A stretch of 64,000 nt of DNA from Strigamia acuminata (lineage: Eukaryota > Arthropoda > Chilopoda > Geophilomorpha > Linotaeniidae): contig OX442314.1 of assembly GCA_949358305.1 (NCBI GenBank), positions 55,313,369 through 55,377,368 on the forward strand. The letters are read 5' to 3'. Under the pieces are notes generated by a model. The model did no database searches. It had not been told where the DNA came from and was given only the letters and a program-made list of their open reading frames with translations. The position numbers and the translations under genes are program-made. Positions 39,317 through 50,462 of the stretch are shown piece after piece. Numbering within the stretch: position 1 is the first letter of the stretch; the number at the start of each line of letters is the position of its first letter.

Positions 39317-39497
39317 TGATTTTTGAGTCAAATAATCGATTTTTGAGTCAAATAATCGATTTTTGAGTCAAATAATCGATTTTTGAGTCAAATAATCGAT
39401 TTTTGAGTCAAATAATCGATTTTTGAGTCAAATAATCGATTTTTGAGTCAAATAATCGATTTTTGAGTCAAATAATCGATTTTTGAGTCAAATAATT
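39317..39497. repeat. 20-bp satellite with an AP-1 site per unit, 9 copies
   Basis: Unit cgatttttgagtcaaataat, essentially identical in all copies. Each has TGAGTCA. It lies about 2.3 kb upstream of the unit 1 zinc-finger start. There are no spacers, so this is not CRISPR-like. Confidence 0.95.
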
Positions 39498-39613
39498 TAC
39501 TTTTGTTATTTTTGGGGCGTGTCATCTAGCGCGACATTTTGGTACAGCACTTTACCGCTACACAATATACAGCGACATATTTAACTATTTATTTAATTTG
39601 CTTGCAACACAAG

Positions 39614-39960
39614 AGGATATCAAGATAACAGGGGCTACCAAGGAAGCAGCGGTTACCAAGACGGGGGGGCAGAGAGGGCGAGGTGGTCTGCGAGAACGAG
39701 GCGGAAGTGGCAGCGGGGGCAGTGGATACAGGGGTAATAACTACGTAGATCCAAATGCTGCGGCTTATTATCAAGAGCGGGGACAACAATATTATCCCAA
39801 TGTGGATTACCACTATACTTTTGCTAGATAAATCGCTGTTTAGGATCTCAGTTAATTTCATTTTGTTTATAAGTCGTTTTGTTGACTTTTATCTAGGTTT
39901 ATAAATATTATGATGAGTTTTTTTGCATTTATTTGTAATTTGAAACAAATAAAGCTTTTT
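39614..39960 (+). pseudogene. Terminal exon of an RGG/YQ-rich protein, frameshifted
   Basis: After an acceptor-like gcaacacaag the frame reads GYQDNRGYQGSSGYQDGG, typical of RGG/YG-rich RNA-binding tails. At a run of seven G (39663-39669) the coding frame changes by one, then reads GQRGRGGLRERGGSGSGGSG and ends in YYPNVDYHYTFAR with a stop at 39829-39831. A polyadenylation signal AATAAA follows at 39948-39953. No gene name is offered. The indel in a G run could be a sequencing error or a real mutation. Confidence 0.45.
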
Positions 39961-40238
39961 TGTTTTGTTGTCTCAAAAATGGATGTTTTTGGATGAATTT
40001 TTGATAAAATTTAATGTTTTACGACGATTTTTTAGTAAATTTTAATGTTTTTCGACGATTTTTTAGTAAATTTTAATGTTTTAAGACGATTTTTTTGGTA
40101 AATTTTAATGTTTTACTGTGATCTTTGAACTTTTTTGTTCATTTGTGTTGTAAAACACAAGGCCTCTACCGCCTATCCTCCTTTGAGCATTAAAATTGCT
40201 TATTTTCCATTCCCTTACAATATAAATTTGCTGATTTT
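39961..40238. other. Short degenerate repeat, no gene
   Basis: About three copies of a 38-40 bp unit containing taaattttaatgttttacga (40000-40110), then unassigned sequence. Confidence 0.5.
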
Positions 40239-40280
40239 CTACGTTTTAGACCGAAAATTCGCAGAAACGCAATTTCTTAC

Positions 40281-40424
40281 CATCACTTCTCTCTCGTTCG
40301 CATAACTCTTCATCTTATTTTCGAGCCAATTGAGGGTCAAAGATGAGTCGTTGAATTTTCTAATGATCTCTGCTAAGAGCACCTCGAAAGGTGATATTTT
40401 AACGTTTTCGGCCATTGATGACAA
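40281..40424 (-). CDS. First coding exon of an unrecognised gene
   Basis: Starts ATG at 40424 (or 40415, better context gccATGGCC-like) and encodes SPFEVLLAEIIRKFNDSSLT followed by LNWLENKMKSYANEREVM. The exon ends at a near-ideal donor, GTGATG|GTAAGA. The sequence is amphipathic, with no signal peptide and no family that I recognise. Downstream exons are not visible; the next 2 kb on the minus strand is other repeats and a plus-strand exon. It may be a fragment. Confidence 0.4.
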
Positions 40425-40609
40425 ACGGGAGTTAATTGCTACACGATCGAGAAGGAAGAGCGACCAGAATGATTAATCGATTATTTAGCTAAAAAATCCT
40501 GATTTCTGATTGGTTTTCATGTCGTAAACCAATGAAAAACTGACAAGTGTTCTTCAAGCCAACGTGATTGTGTAATTACCCACAATCCAAAATATCGCAA
40601 CGAAACGAA
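40425..40609. promoter_or_regulatory. Possible bidirectional promoter
   Basis: 185 bp between two outward-facing start codons (minus at 40424, plus at 40610). Contains a ccaat-type inverted pair near 40529-40535. No TATA box. Support is positional only. Confidence 0.25.
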
Positions 40610-40720
40610 ATGGCGGAAAAACGCGACTCATCCAAAAGCAATTTGTCGGCGTTGGCCTTGGCCAAACAGTTCATCCCCGTCCGTCCGCAGACTGCTGCAA
40701 CGGCACGAAATCGAGTGTAA
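40610..40720 (+). CDS. Small ORF, possible N-terminus interrupted by a minisatellite
   Basis: ATG in good context (acgaaATGG) reading MAEKRDSSKSNLSALALAKQ, then FIPVRPQT, before running into the minisatellite and a stop at 718-720. It might be a broken first exon. No family recognised. Confidence 0.25.
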   Translation: MAEKRDSSKSNLSALALAKQFIPVRPQTAATARNRV

Positions 40721-40875
40721 ATGGCACAGAATCGAGTGTAAATGGCAACTAAACAGCTGCAACGGCACGGAATCGAGTGTAAATGGCACGGAATCGGGTG
40801 TAAATGGCAACTAAACAGCTGCAACGGCACGGAATCCAGTGTAAATGGCAACTAAACAGCTGCAACGGCACGGAA
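40690..40875. repeat. Minisatellite, 21/41-bp units
   Basis: Units of ggcacggaatcgagtgtaaat, alternating with ggcaactaaacagctgcaac. About five copies of the short unit. Confidence 0.8.
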
Positions 40876-40944
40876 TTATGACGTCATCGTAAAGTCATTG
40901 GACCACAGATTAACAGGCCACATTATAGGCCTACTTCTTGTAGC

Positions 40945-41345
40945 GTTCGTGCCGAGACCTAACTGCAAAAACAACGTGTCGGGTTGAATACGAATTTGCA
41001 CAGCGAACGAATTACAATTGAAAAAAGTAAAGATTTTGTTTTTATTCTAATTCTAATAATTTTTGTAATATTTTAACGAATTTCAACTTGAAAGTGATCG
41101 CGACCGATAAAGGCGACGTTCCTGTCGAGGCCTCTAACTGCACAAACAAACAACGTGGTCCCGTTTCCGGTAGAGTCGGGTTAAATACGAATTTGCATAC
41201 TAATAAAGGTATGCTGAATTTAATCCAGTTGTCTGTTTGGCTCTAGATGCTATAGTTTTTGTGGAATCGATGACGACAGACGGACAAACAGACAGACAGA
41301 CGGACATGACCGTTTCATTAGACTTTCTAAACATCAGGTTTAGAA
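40945..41345. repeat. Direct-repeat pair and tetranucleotide tract
   Basis: taactgcaaaaacaacgtg through gtcgggttgaatacgaattt (about 40959-41000) recurs at about 41130-41200. 41274-41307 is a (gaca/gacg)n tract such as often sits near the ends of DNA elements. Unassigned element. Confidence 0.45.
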
Positions 41346-41933
41346 GACTAATAAAATGTGCAATAAGTAAATAAAATTAAATAATTGAGAAACAGTGCAG
41401 GATTTATTTTATTTTTAATTACAAAAATACAAATTGTACAAATTAAATGAATGCATTGCACACCTTCAAAATGTAATTTCTAAAAAGAAAATGATTTTTT
41501 TTTTATAATAACAGTTCAGAGATAATCTAACCAATAAAGCCTGAACTAACAAAATGTAAACACTTGATGAGTAAATTCATGCAATCAATTTAGACAAGAG
41601 AAAATATTTTGAAAATTATTGCAGCTTATTTAAAGTAAAACGTTTTAGGGTGTATGGTGAAAGGTTATGGATGGCTGAACATAGAGATTTTCACATTTCA
41701 TTTCGGTTTAAAATTGTAATTTTATCTGAAACGTATGCAAACCGTTTGACTTTTTTTTGCGCACGGGAAAAATATTTATTTTGTAAATTGTGCATGAGGG
41801 CGCAATTACCATAGACAATAAACGGTACTGGTATGTTATTTTAAATATCTAAACTGAAGTACACAAAATAACAGCAAAAATCAACCGTTTTGAATTTAAC
41901 AGTTCTGAATGTAACAAACGAATGCAAAACTTT
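41346..41933 (-). repeat. Region downstream of zinc-finger unit 2
   Basis: Colinear with 35331-35829 and 45380-46228. No gene. Confidence 0.65.
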
Positions 41934-42299
41934 TTAATTTGAATGCTTTGCTAAATGTTTTTTCAAGCCATGTCTTTTTAGATTTCCACTGGTAATACAG
42001 GAATAAGCACACAAATGACACTTGAATGGTTTTTCCCGGGTGTGGGTAACGAGATGTTTTCTTAAATCGCTACTTTGAACACAAGAATACTCACACAAAT
42101 GGCACTTGAATGGTTTCTCCCCGGTATGGGTTGCAACATGTGTTTTTAAATTTCCTCTGTGATTGCAAGAATAAGCACAAACATTACATCTGTAAGGCTT
42201 TTCACCGGTGTGTATAAGCATGTGCATATTCAATTTTGAATAAGACAAACCCGAAAAAGCACACAGATTGCAACAGAAATCCTTGCGTTTTGTCTTCAT
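41934..42299 (-). CDS. C2H2 zinc-finger protein, 4 fingers (unit 2)
   Basis: 121 residues starting MKTKRKDFCC. Four fingers; the first two match the first two of the other units, the last two match the last fingers, so the middle fingers appear lost, probably by unequal crossing over within the array. The last finger has an extended H spacing (KRHGLKKHLAKH) shared with units 3 and 4. Upstream splice acceptor (gattttag) conserved. It could be functional but is much shorter than its sisters. Confidence 0.8.
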   Translation of the reverse strand: MKTKRKDFCCNLCAFSGLSYSKLNMHMLIHTGEKPYRCNVCAYSCNHRGNLKTHVATHTGEKPFKCHLCEYSCVQSSDLRKHLVTHTREKPFKCHLCAYSCITSGNLKRHGLKKHLAKHSN

Positions 42300-43129
42300 T
42301 TTAGATTATAATAATGTACGAATTAGAAGCTGAGTGGCAGATTGGCAGCGACTGTATTTATCACGAAAAGCACACTTATCCTAAAATCAAAAAAAGAAAA
42401 ATAAGTAAATAATATTGCCAGTGCAAGTACTGGAACAAAAAATGTTTTTTTGCACCATTTCTTTATTTTCCTCATTTTTCTTTGAAATAATTTTGTCCTT
42501 TTAAATAACTTCATAAATAGATAAAATAAAAATAAAATAGATAAACAAATAAATGAAACGTTTTGCACACGTTTCGAATAAAAATTTTAATTTCAACTGA
42601 AATGGTGTAAAACGTCTCATTGATCACACTTTGTTGGTATATTTTGAAACATTTGGGCCTCTAATTGCGCATCCGTGCATAATTAGAGACCCGCGCGCTA
42701 TCTGCAAAATTATTTCCTACAAATGGGTATTGATATAAGATAAAATAAAATAAAATGTCATAAAACATACAAATTGTGCTGATATCAATAAAAACAAATT
42801 GCTAAATGGTGTTTGTAAAAAAAGTGAAACAGTATCGCGGTCCCAGTACCAAGATTTTGCGGAAAATCTCGCGGGACACAGGAGAACTTTAATTTTAAAA
42901 AGTTGAGGTTGACACTCATTCAAAGTCAGTATAAACATTAATCTGTTATAAAATCAATAAAAACCAATTAAAAATTTATTATTGATAAACTTTTAATGGA
43001 TCCAATTTGCGCGTCGTGGGTGATTTGTTGCACACCGAACGAATGTGTTGATGTTTGGCCGCCTGGAAAATGAACTTTTTAGGCATTTTGTTCTGAGTTG
43101 TGTGGCATGGCGTAACAAGATAAAATTGG
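42300..43129 (-). repeat. Upstream region of zinc-finger unit 2
   Basis: Conserved 5' exon and intron sequence, then atttgggcctctaattgcgc (shared with 970-990 and 45895), then module with agtatcgcggtcccagtacc (shared with 54850). No coding exon seen. Confidence 0.6.
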
Positions 43130-44763
43130 AAAAATGCAGAGATTTGTGAGAGATTCGTTGGATAATTTAGGAATTCGGTGGAAATTTATTAGATAATTTA
43201 GGAATACGGTTGTAATTTGTTAAATAATTCAGAAAATCGATCAAAATTTATTAAATAATTCAGGAATTTGGTCCAAAATTATAGAATAATTTAGGAATTC
43301 GGTCGAAATTTGTAGAATAAATTAGGAATGCGATCAAAATTTATTGAATACTTTAGGAATCTGGTCGCAATTTGGTAAATTGAGAATTTGGTTGAAATTT
43401 GAGGAATAATTCCAAAATACGGAGGAAATTTACAAAAACCGTTTGAAATTCAATCGAAATTCATTAAAATCTTAGCAAAAACACACGATATTCATCAAAA
43501 TCATGTCATATTCCTTCGAAATTCATCAAAACCTTATCTAAAACTCAAATTTCATCAAAATCTTATCTAAAAGACTCAAAATTCATCAAAATCTGATCCA
43601 ATCCACACAAAGTTTATTATTAATAAACTTTTAATGGGATTTTATTAATTTTTTAACTTATTGATGTTTATACTCACTGAATGTAAACATCAACTTTTAA
43701 AATTAAAGTGGAAAATGGGAGAAAACACCAGAATCTAGTGTTTGGTCTGGCCTGGTTTTGTTAGCGCTTTTTCAAAAAACAACAAATCATAATTGTATTG
43801 TAAATAATACTTTATTAATAATTCAATTAATTAATAATAAAATCACATAAATTATAATAATCTTATTATTACTGACTATACCAGAATTGTCTTTGCCATG
43901 CGCCTGAAGCCCAACCGGCCAAACCGCTCCCCGACCACCATATTCAGATTTTAAACCAGAACGTTTCCAAATCTTTTACCGAGTTCAGGCTTTTACTTTC
44001 ACTCCTGAATCTGACTAAAACCGACATCGATTATATACCTTTAATAGACGAATGAGGTGAGACAAAGTCCTGGATAATTCTGAAAATTGATAAGTCTCGT
44101 GGCGCTTTGTTAAATCAACACGGTCGACCCGATGATAATTTATGATTCCGCGCCCAGTCCGTCTTGTTTGCTCAAAAGCCTCTACAGAAATACATCTTTA
44201 TAGACAAAATCAAATCAACAAGCATTGCGCTAAACTATATTTACGGGTATGAGAGAATTTTGTGAAATATTATCCTTTTCCAGCCGCGCACAACAGGTTG
44301 TTGCTCAGTTGATGTTCGCTAGTTCTGCATCGGCGCGCCCAATCACGGCTCTTCTCACAGTTGGCCAATAACATCGCTCCATGCATCTTGGGCAACAGAT
44401 GGCGCCAAACTCGATTTTTGGACTGTTTGATCTGATGTGTGATGAAATAGCGCTTTCTCACATTTTATAGATTTGTGAGAGGAATTGAATGCCAAGAAAA
44501 TTTGTTTTTCCATGAAAAAGCATGAATTTTAAAAAAAATTTGTATTTACACCAAAATAATTTGTTTCCTTCCGAAATAATTTGTTTTTTTACGAAATAAT
44601 TTGTATTTACACCTTCCGTACTGGTATTTCCTCTCAATGTGCACCCGCGCAGTATCGGCAGCACTCTATTGGACACTCGCGGTCTTGTAAAGGCCTGCTA
44701 ATTAGCTGCAAAAATTAATTAATTAATATCTATTCCTACCCACAAATCAAACTTTTAAAGGAT
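43130..44763 (-). repeat. Zinc-finger spacer modules b-d, unit 2 (variant B)
   Basis: Colinear with 37640-39316. Module d from 43785. Most small ORFs here are shared with unit 1 only because the DNA is duplicated. Confidence 0.7.
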
Positions 44764-45024
44764 TGATTTTTGAGTCGAATAATCGATTTTTGAGTCAAAT
44801 AATCGATTTTTGAGTCAAATAATCGATTTTTGAGTCAAATAATCGATTTTTTGAGTCAAATAATCGATTTTTGAGTCAAATAATCGATTTTTGAGTCAAA
44901 TAATCAATTTTTGAGTCAAATAATCGATTTTTGAGTCAAATAATCGATTTTTGAGTCAAATAATCGATTTTTGAGTCAAATAATCGATTTTTGAGTCAAA
45001 TAATCGATTTTTGAGTCAAATAAT
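44764..45024. repeat. 20-bp satellite with an AP-1 site per unit, 13 copies
   Basis: Same unit as at 39317, with one copy having gtcgaat, one extra T and one caattt variant. About 2.5 kb upstream of the unit 2 gene. Confidence 0.95.
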
Positions 45025-46228
45025 TGTTTTCAATTTTTACAACTTTTTTCGATGGGTTTCCCTGGCATTTGATATTTTACCAAAGGGAATTGATCTTTTG
45101 GTGTTCCTTTCAAATTAATTTGGCCTTGATAGGTGCTTTATTATTTCAGTATTACAATAATTGCTACACTTTGCAGAAAAAAATGGCGACCGAGTTTGGC
45201 TACTTCTCCTTTTACATACTATGATCTTACTTAGCATTCAGTTAACTCACCTTTTTATTTATCTTGCAGAGAAACACTGAAGTTCTGACTTTCGTAAAGA
45301 GTGGAAGTTTGTTTAATCTTATCTTATTCTCTTGCATGGAGTATCTCCCTCCCCCCTGGTATGATTAGAAGGTGAACTTGAATAAAATTTGCAATAAGTA
45401 AATAAAATTGAAATAATTGAGACAATGTGTATGATTTATTTTATTTTTAATTGCAGAAATATAAAATGTACAAATTAAATGAATATATTGGTCAACAAAA
45501 AAAAATTATTTTTATTTTTTGTCATAACTAAAAAAATGTCAACACTTGATGAGTAAATTTCTGCAATCAAACAGACTTAATATTTTTAAAAATTATTCCA
45601 GCTTGTTTGAAGTACAACATATTATGGTGTATGGTGAAAGCTCATGGATAACTAAACAAAGATATTTTTACAGTTCATTTGAAATACAGGTTTACAGGTT
45701 TCGTTGAGTTTTAAAAAATTGAGAATTAAGCGATAAAAATATGCAGTTCAGTACATTTGTTTTTTCTGAATTTTTCAGTTAAAAAAAAGGAATTACCATT
45801 TGTCTTCTAATTGCCCACGAGCCTCTTTTATCTCTTTTACCTCTAATTGCGCACCGAGAGCAATAATATATTTTCAAAAATATTTATTGTGCCTGGGCCT
45901 CCAATTATGAACGGATGCGCAATTAGAGGCTCAAAATATTCGAAATATACGAAAAAAGAGTGATAAATGAAACGTTCTCACGCATTTTGGTTTAAAATTA
46001 AAATTTTATCTGAAACTTATGCAAAAAGTTTTATTTATCACTTTTTTTTTGTATATTTTGTTCCAAAAATGTTCAAAAATTGAAATTGACCGATGTTAGG
46101 CGTAACTATCCTGTTGCGCAATTAGACTATATGTTATTTTAAATATCCAAACTAAACACAAAATAACAGCAAAAATCAACCATTTTGAATTTAACAGTTC
46201 TGAATGTAACAAACGAATGCAAAACTTT
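45025..46228 (-). repeat. Region downstream of zinc-finger unit 3
   Basis: No gene. Shares blocks with 35230-35829 and 51100-51795, including tgtatgattagaaggt. Confidence 0.6.
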
Positions 46229-47266
46229 TTAATTTGGATGCTTTGCTAAATGTTTTTTCAAGCCATGTCTTTTTAGCTGCCCAATTGAAATACAGGAATA
46301 AGCACACGTATCACACTTGAATGGTTTTACCCCCATATGGGTTCCAATGTGAGTTTTCAGATGCTCACTTTGAACACAAGAATGAGCACACAAATGGCAC
46401 TTGAATGGTTTTTCCCCCGTATGGGTTACAAGATGTTTTCTTAAATTCCAACTTTCAACACAAGAATATTCACACAAATGACACTTGAATGGTTTTTCCC
46501 CCATATGGGTTGCAATATGTCTTCTTAAAGACCCACTTGTAATACAGGAATAAGCACACAAATGGCACTTGAATGGTTTCTCCCCCGTATGGGTAGCAAT
46601 ATGATTTTTTAAAGTCCCACTTTGAACGCAAGAATAAGCACACAAATGACACTTTAATGGTTTTTCCCCTGTATGGGTTGCGACATGTGTTTTTAAACTC
46701 CCTCTGAGTTTGCAAGAATAATCGCACAAGTGACACTGGAATGGTTTTGCTCCATAATGAGTTGCAATATGTTTTCTTAAATCCCCAGTACGAACACAAG
46801 AATAAGCACACACATGACACTTCAATGGTTTTTCCCCTGTGTGGGTAGCAATATGTTTTCTTAAAGCCCCATTTGTAATACAGGAATAAGCACACAAATG
46901 ACACTTGAATGGTTTTTCCCTTGTATGAGTTGCAATATGACATTTTAGTTGCGTACTTGTAATGCTGGAATAAGCACACAAATGACACTTGAATGGTTTT
47001 TCCCCGGTATGGGTTGCGACATGTTTTTTTAAATTACTATTTGTAGTACAGGAATGAGCACACAAATGGCACTTGAATGGTTTTTCCCCGGTGTGGGTTG
47101 CAACATGTATTTTTAAATTCCCTCTCTGATTGCTACAATAAGCACAAAAATTACATCTGAAAGGCTTTTCACCGGTGTGTGTAAGCATGTGTTGTTTCAA
47201 ACGTGAATAAAACAAAGTTGAATAATCACACAGATTGCAACACAAATCCTTGCGTTTTGTCTTCAT
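46229..47266 (-). CDS. C2H2 zinc-finger protein, 12 fingers (unit 3)
   Basis: 345 residues starting MKTKRKDLCC, 12 fingers with TGEKPFK linkers, ending QLKRHGLKKHLAKHPN. Finger helices differ from those of units 1 and 4 (NSNLKK, STQLKC, NGALRK, TGDLRK, SGTLKN, SEHLKT), so its DNA target should differ. No extra effector domain in this exon. Acceptor gatttcag upstream at about 47350 conserved. Likely a functional member of the cluster. Confidence 0.9.
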   Translation of the reverse strand: MKTKRKDLCCNLCDYSTLFYSRLKQHMLTHTGEKPFRCNFCAYCSNQRGNLKIHVATHTGEKPFKCHLCAHSCTTNSNLKKHVATHTGEKPFKCHLCAYSSITSTQLKCHIATHTREKPFKCHLCAYSCITNGALRKHIATHTGEKPLKCHVCAYSCVRTGDLRKHIATHYGAKPFQCHLCDYSCKLRGSLKTHVATHTGEKPLKCHLCAYSCVQSGTLKNHIATHTGEKPFKCHLCAYSCITSGSLRRHIATHMGEKPFKCHLCEYSCVESWNLRKHLVTHTGEKPFKCHLCAHSCVQSEHLKTHIGTHMGVKPFKCDTCAYSCISIGQLKRHGLKKHLAKHPN

Positions 47267-47753
47267 TTTGGATTGTAATAAAGTAACACAATTCGAAGCA
47301 GAGTGGCAGATTGGCAGCGACTGAATTTATCACGAGATGAACACTTATCCTGAAATCAAAACAAGAAAAATAAATAAATAAATAAAGTTGTCAATATGTC
47401 ACGGTCTTGGCTTGCGACAGTTTTAAAATTCAAAATTTTGGTTACATTTTTGCACCATTTTTTATTTTCCTTATTTATGTTGAAAATAATTTTGTCCTTT
47501 TTAATAACTTCATTCTTTCTTCAATTATTCTGCCTTATTGTAAATTATTTTGCCCGTTTATTCTTTTCATTTTATCTGTATTTATGCCTGGTTTGGAGCA
47601 TTTCCTGGGATAATCATGAGAAATTGGCTACCATACTGCCTCGAATAAACGCCGGAACGACACAAAAAGACGTTATTTCGCGGGCAAATGGCGGACAATT
47701 GACATGCCGCCCTTACATTTTTGTCGGTCGTTATTGGGCTTGTGCGGTATATA
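47267..47753 (-). repeat. Upstream region of zinc-finger unit 3
   Basis: 5' exon/intron sequence, then a fragment with gcctcgaataaacgccgga (47638) related to the end of the MITE at 55119. Interrupted by Tigger copy 2. Confidence 0.55.
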
Positions 47754-48322
47754 CAGTCGAAACTCTTTATAACGAATCGCGATATAACGAATTATCGCTA
47801 TAACGAATTGTTTAAAATGACTTGGTTGGCCAGCCATAGAACACCATGTTAAATATTTTCGTTATAACGAATTTCGATATAACGAATTATTCGTTATAAC
47901 GAACAAGTTTTCTGGTACACTGTAATACCAACAAGCCCTCGTTATAACGAATTTTCAAAACTGATCACATGACTCACAACATCCTATGCCCATGTTAGGA
48001 ACACATTTAGAAAAAATAAAAAATTTTCTGTTTTAAAATGGCTGCCAAATGAAAAGAAATTTTGATTTAGGACAAGTTGAACATTTTTAATGCCATTAAC
48101 AATGGCAAGAAGCTATCAATTGTAGCAGTTGAGTTTAATTTGTCCCGTTTTACAATTTCAACAGTTTTTAAGAATCGGGATAAAATTAACATGATTTTAT
48201 GAATAAATAATGTTGTTTATGATAAAATTTTATTTTTTTCAGCTAATTCGTTTTAACGAATTCTCGTTATAACGAATCGATTTGTCCGGTCCCTTGCGAT
48301 TCGTTATAAAGAGTTTCGACTG
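47754..48322 (+). mobile_element. Tigger-like element, copy 2 (569 bp)
   Basis: Same termini as copy 1, TA on both sides (47752-47753, 48323-48324). The helix-turn-helix ORF is broken by stops (for example tga after gctgccaaa), so it is older or less constrained than copy 1. Confidence 0.85.
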
Positions 48323-49700
48323 TAGTTATAACCACTGGTTGTAACTGTAGTTCAAGTTTATTTAACGTTTCATTAAAAATTATATCTAAAAATATATAAA
48401 TAATACTCAAGCAATAATTTAAAATAAAATAAAATCAAACTGTAATTATAACACCCACCAAAAATGGAAATGCGGGATGTCTATTTAGGAAATCGGTGGA
48501 AATTTATGGGATAATTTAAGAATTTGGTCGTAATTTGTTGAATAATTTAGAAATTTGGTCGTAATTTGTTGAATAATTTAGAAATTTGGTCGAAGTTTAT
48601 CCAAAAAAATGAGAATTTGGGTGAAATTTGAGGAATCATTCCAAAATTCGGAGAAAATTTACAAAAATCGTTCGAAATTCAATCGAAAATCATCAAAATC
48701 TCATCAGATTCACTCGAAATTCATCAAAATTTCATCCAAAACTCGAAATTCACAAAAAATCATATCCAATCCATTACAAGTTTATTATGAAGAAACTATT
48801 CATGGGATTTTAATAATTTTGCAACTTATTGATGTTTATACTCACTATGAACCAGGGAGAAATGTAGAAAAAAACGTCTTGAAGGTGTGGTTTAGTTTGG
48901 TCTGGCCTGGTTTGGTTGAGCGCTTTTTCGAATATAAATAAATCAAAATTGCATCATAAATAATACTGTATTTTTAAGTCAATTGATTGATAATAAAATC
49001 ACAAACTATAATAATATAATTATTACTGACATCAGAATTGTCTTAGCCATGCGCCTAAAGCCGGCCCAACAGATTCAGATTTTAAACCAGAACGCTTCCA
49101 AATCTTTTACCGAGTTCAGGCTTTTACTTTCACTCCTGAGTCTGACTAAAACCGATATCGATTATATACCTTTAATATACAAATGAGGTGAGGCAAAAAA
49201 ATTGAGAAGAGTCTCGTGGCGCTTTGTTAGATCAACACGGTTGAGGCGATGATTTATGATGCCGCGAATCAGCACGGCCAGTCCGTCTTGTTTGCTCGAA
49301 AACCTCTATAAAAGTACATTTTTATGAACTAAAACAAATCAACAAGCGTTGCGCTAAATTATACTTACGAGTATGCGAGTATTTTGTGAGGTATTCTGCT
49401 TTTCCCAGCACCCGTTTTTACCGCGCTCAACAAGTTATCGCTTAGTTAATGTTTCGTCGTTCCGTGAGGTGGCATTGCGCGCGTTCCAATTCCAGTCGAG
49501 GTTTGAATTACTGCTTTAGTACTGTACTGAAAAGTATTGAACTAGAAAATTGCTTCGCTTTTTAGCATCGCGCATGCTCGGTACAGGTTGCGCCATATGT
49601 AGCAAAATAATGAACCTGAGATTCATGTGGCGTAAAGAGTGGGAGTTTACGGTATGTTTTTATTATTAATCTCAAGAATAAAATTTGTAACTAAATAAAA
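48323..49700 (-). repeat. Zinc-finger spacer modules b-d, unit 3 (variant A)
   Basis: 48485-48840 matches module b; 48930-49620 matches 1080-1770 of unit 0 (variant A), including the empty site for the hairpin MITE near 49595. Confidence 0.7.
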
Positions 49701-49786
49701 ACAAAAAAAGATCTAATAATATTGCTGCTTTATGACTTGTAAATAAATGACTAATTTTAGCCTCAATCTTAGTGTTTACATTCCAG

Positions 49787-49873
49787 GGTCAACTCATTGG
49801 ATGCGATGCAATGGACGGTACGAGTATTATATTAAGCGTAAAGGATGAAGTAGGGCCAATAAAACTTTATTAG
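49787..49873 (+). pseudogene. Possible terminal exon fragment, unrecognised
   Basis: After an acceptor (tttacattccag) an open frame of 28 codons reads GQLIGCDAMDGTSIILSVKD and ends with TAG; AATAAA precedes the stop. The stretch is absent from the equivalent place at the right edge of the window. No family recognised; support is weak. Confidence 0.25.
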
Positions 49874-49994
49874 GAAATATGGTGTTAGAATGCACAAATC
49901 TTGTCTGAAAGCACAGAATTGTTAACACAGTAGAAAAATACATTCACCAGATTGATTTCACAGTTTGTTTTATTTCAACATTAACAGCTGGTCA

Positions 49995-50440
49995 AGCTTT
50001 TATTTTTATGGCCTTAAATTAACTTTTTCTGTCTAAAATTAACTATTTCGGCCAAAAATTAATTATTTCGGCCTAAAAATTAACTTTTTCGGCCTAAAAT
50101 TTACTTTTATCAGCCTAAAATTAACTTTTTCGGCCGAAAATTAACTTTTTCGGCCTAAAATTAACTATTTCGGCCTAAAATTAACTTTTATCAACCTAAA
50201 ATTAACTTTTATCAACCTAAAATTACCTTTTTCAGCCAAAAATTACCTTTTTCAGCCTAAAATTAACTTATATCAGCCTAAAATTAACTTTTTCGGCCCA
50301 AAATTAACTTTTATCAGCCTAAAATTAACTTTTATCAACCTAAAATTAACTTTTTCAGCCTAAAATTACCTTTTTCGGCCTCAAATTAACTTTTATCAGC
50401 CTAAAATTAACTTTTTCGGCCCAAAATTAACTAAATAAAA
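49995..50440. repeat. 20-bp minisatellite, about 21 copies
   Basis: Unit ggcctaaaattaactttttc with atcag/atcaa variants. It takes the position of the AP-1 satellite in unit 3 and directly abuts the donor of the MED17 exon, inside its intron. Confidence 0.9.
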
Positions 50441-50462
50441 ATTAGTAATTATCAGCATTTAC

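Noticed and set aside
46470-46988. 172-codon minus-strand ORF overlapping the unit 3 zinc-finger gene
   Set aside because: It is an alternative frame of the finger repeats (84-bp period) and has no C2H2 pattern.
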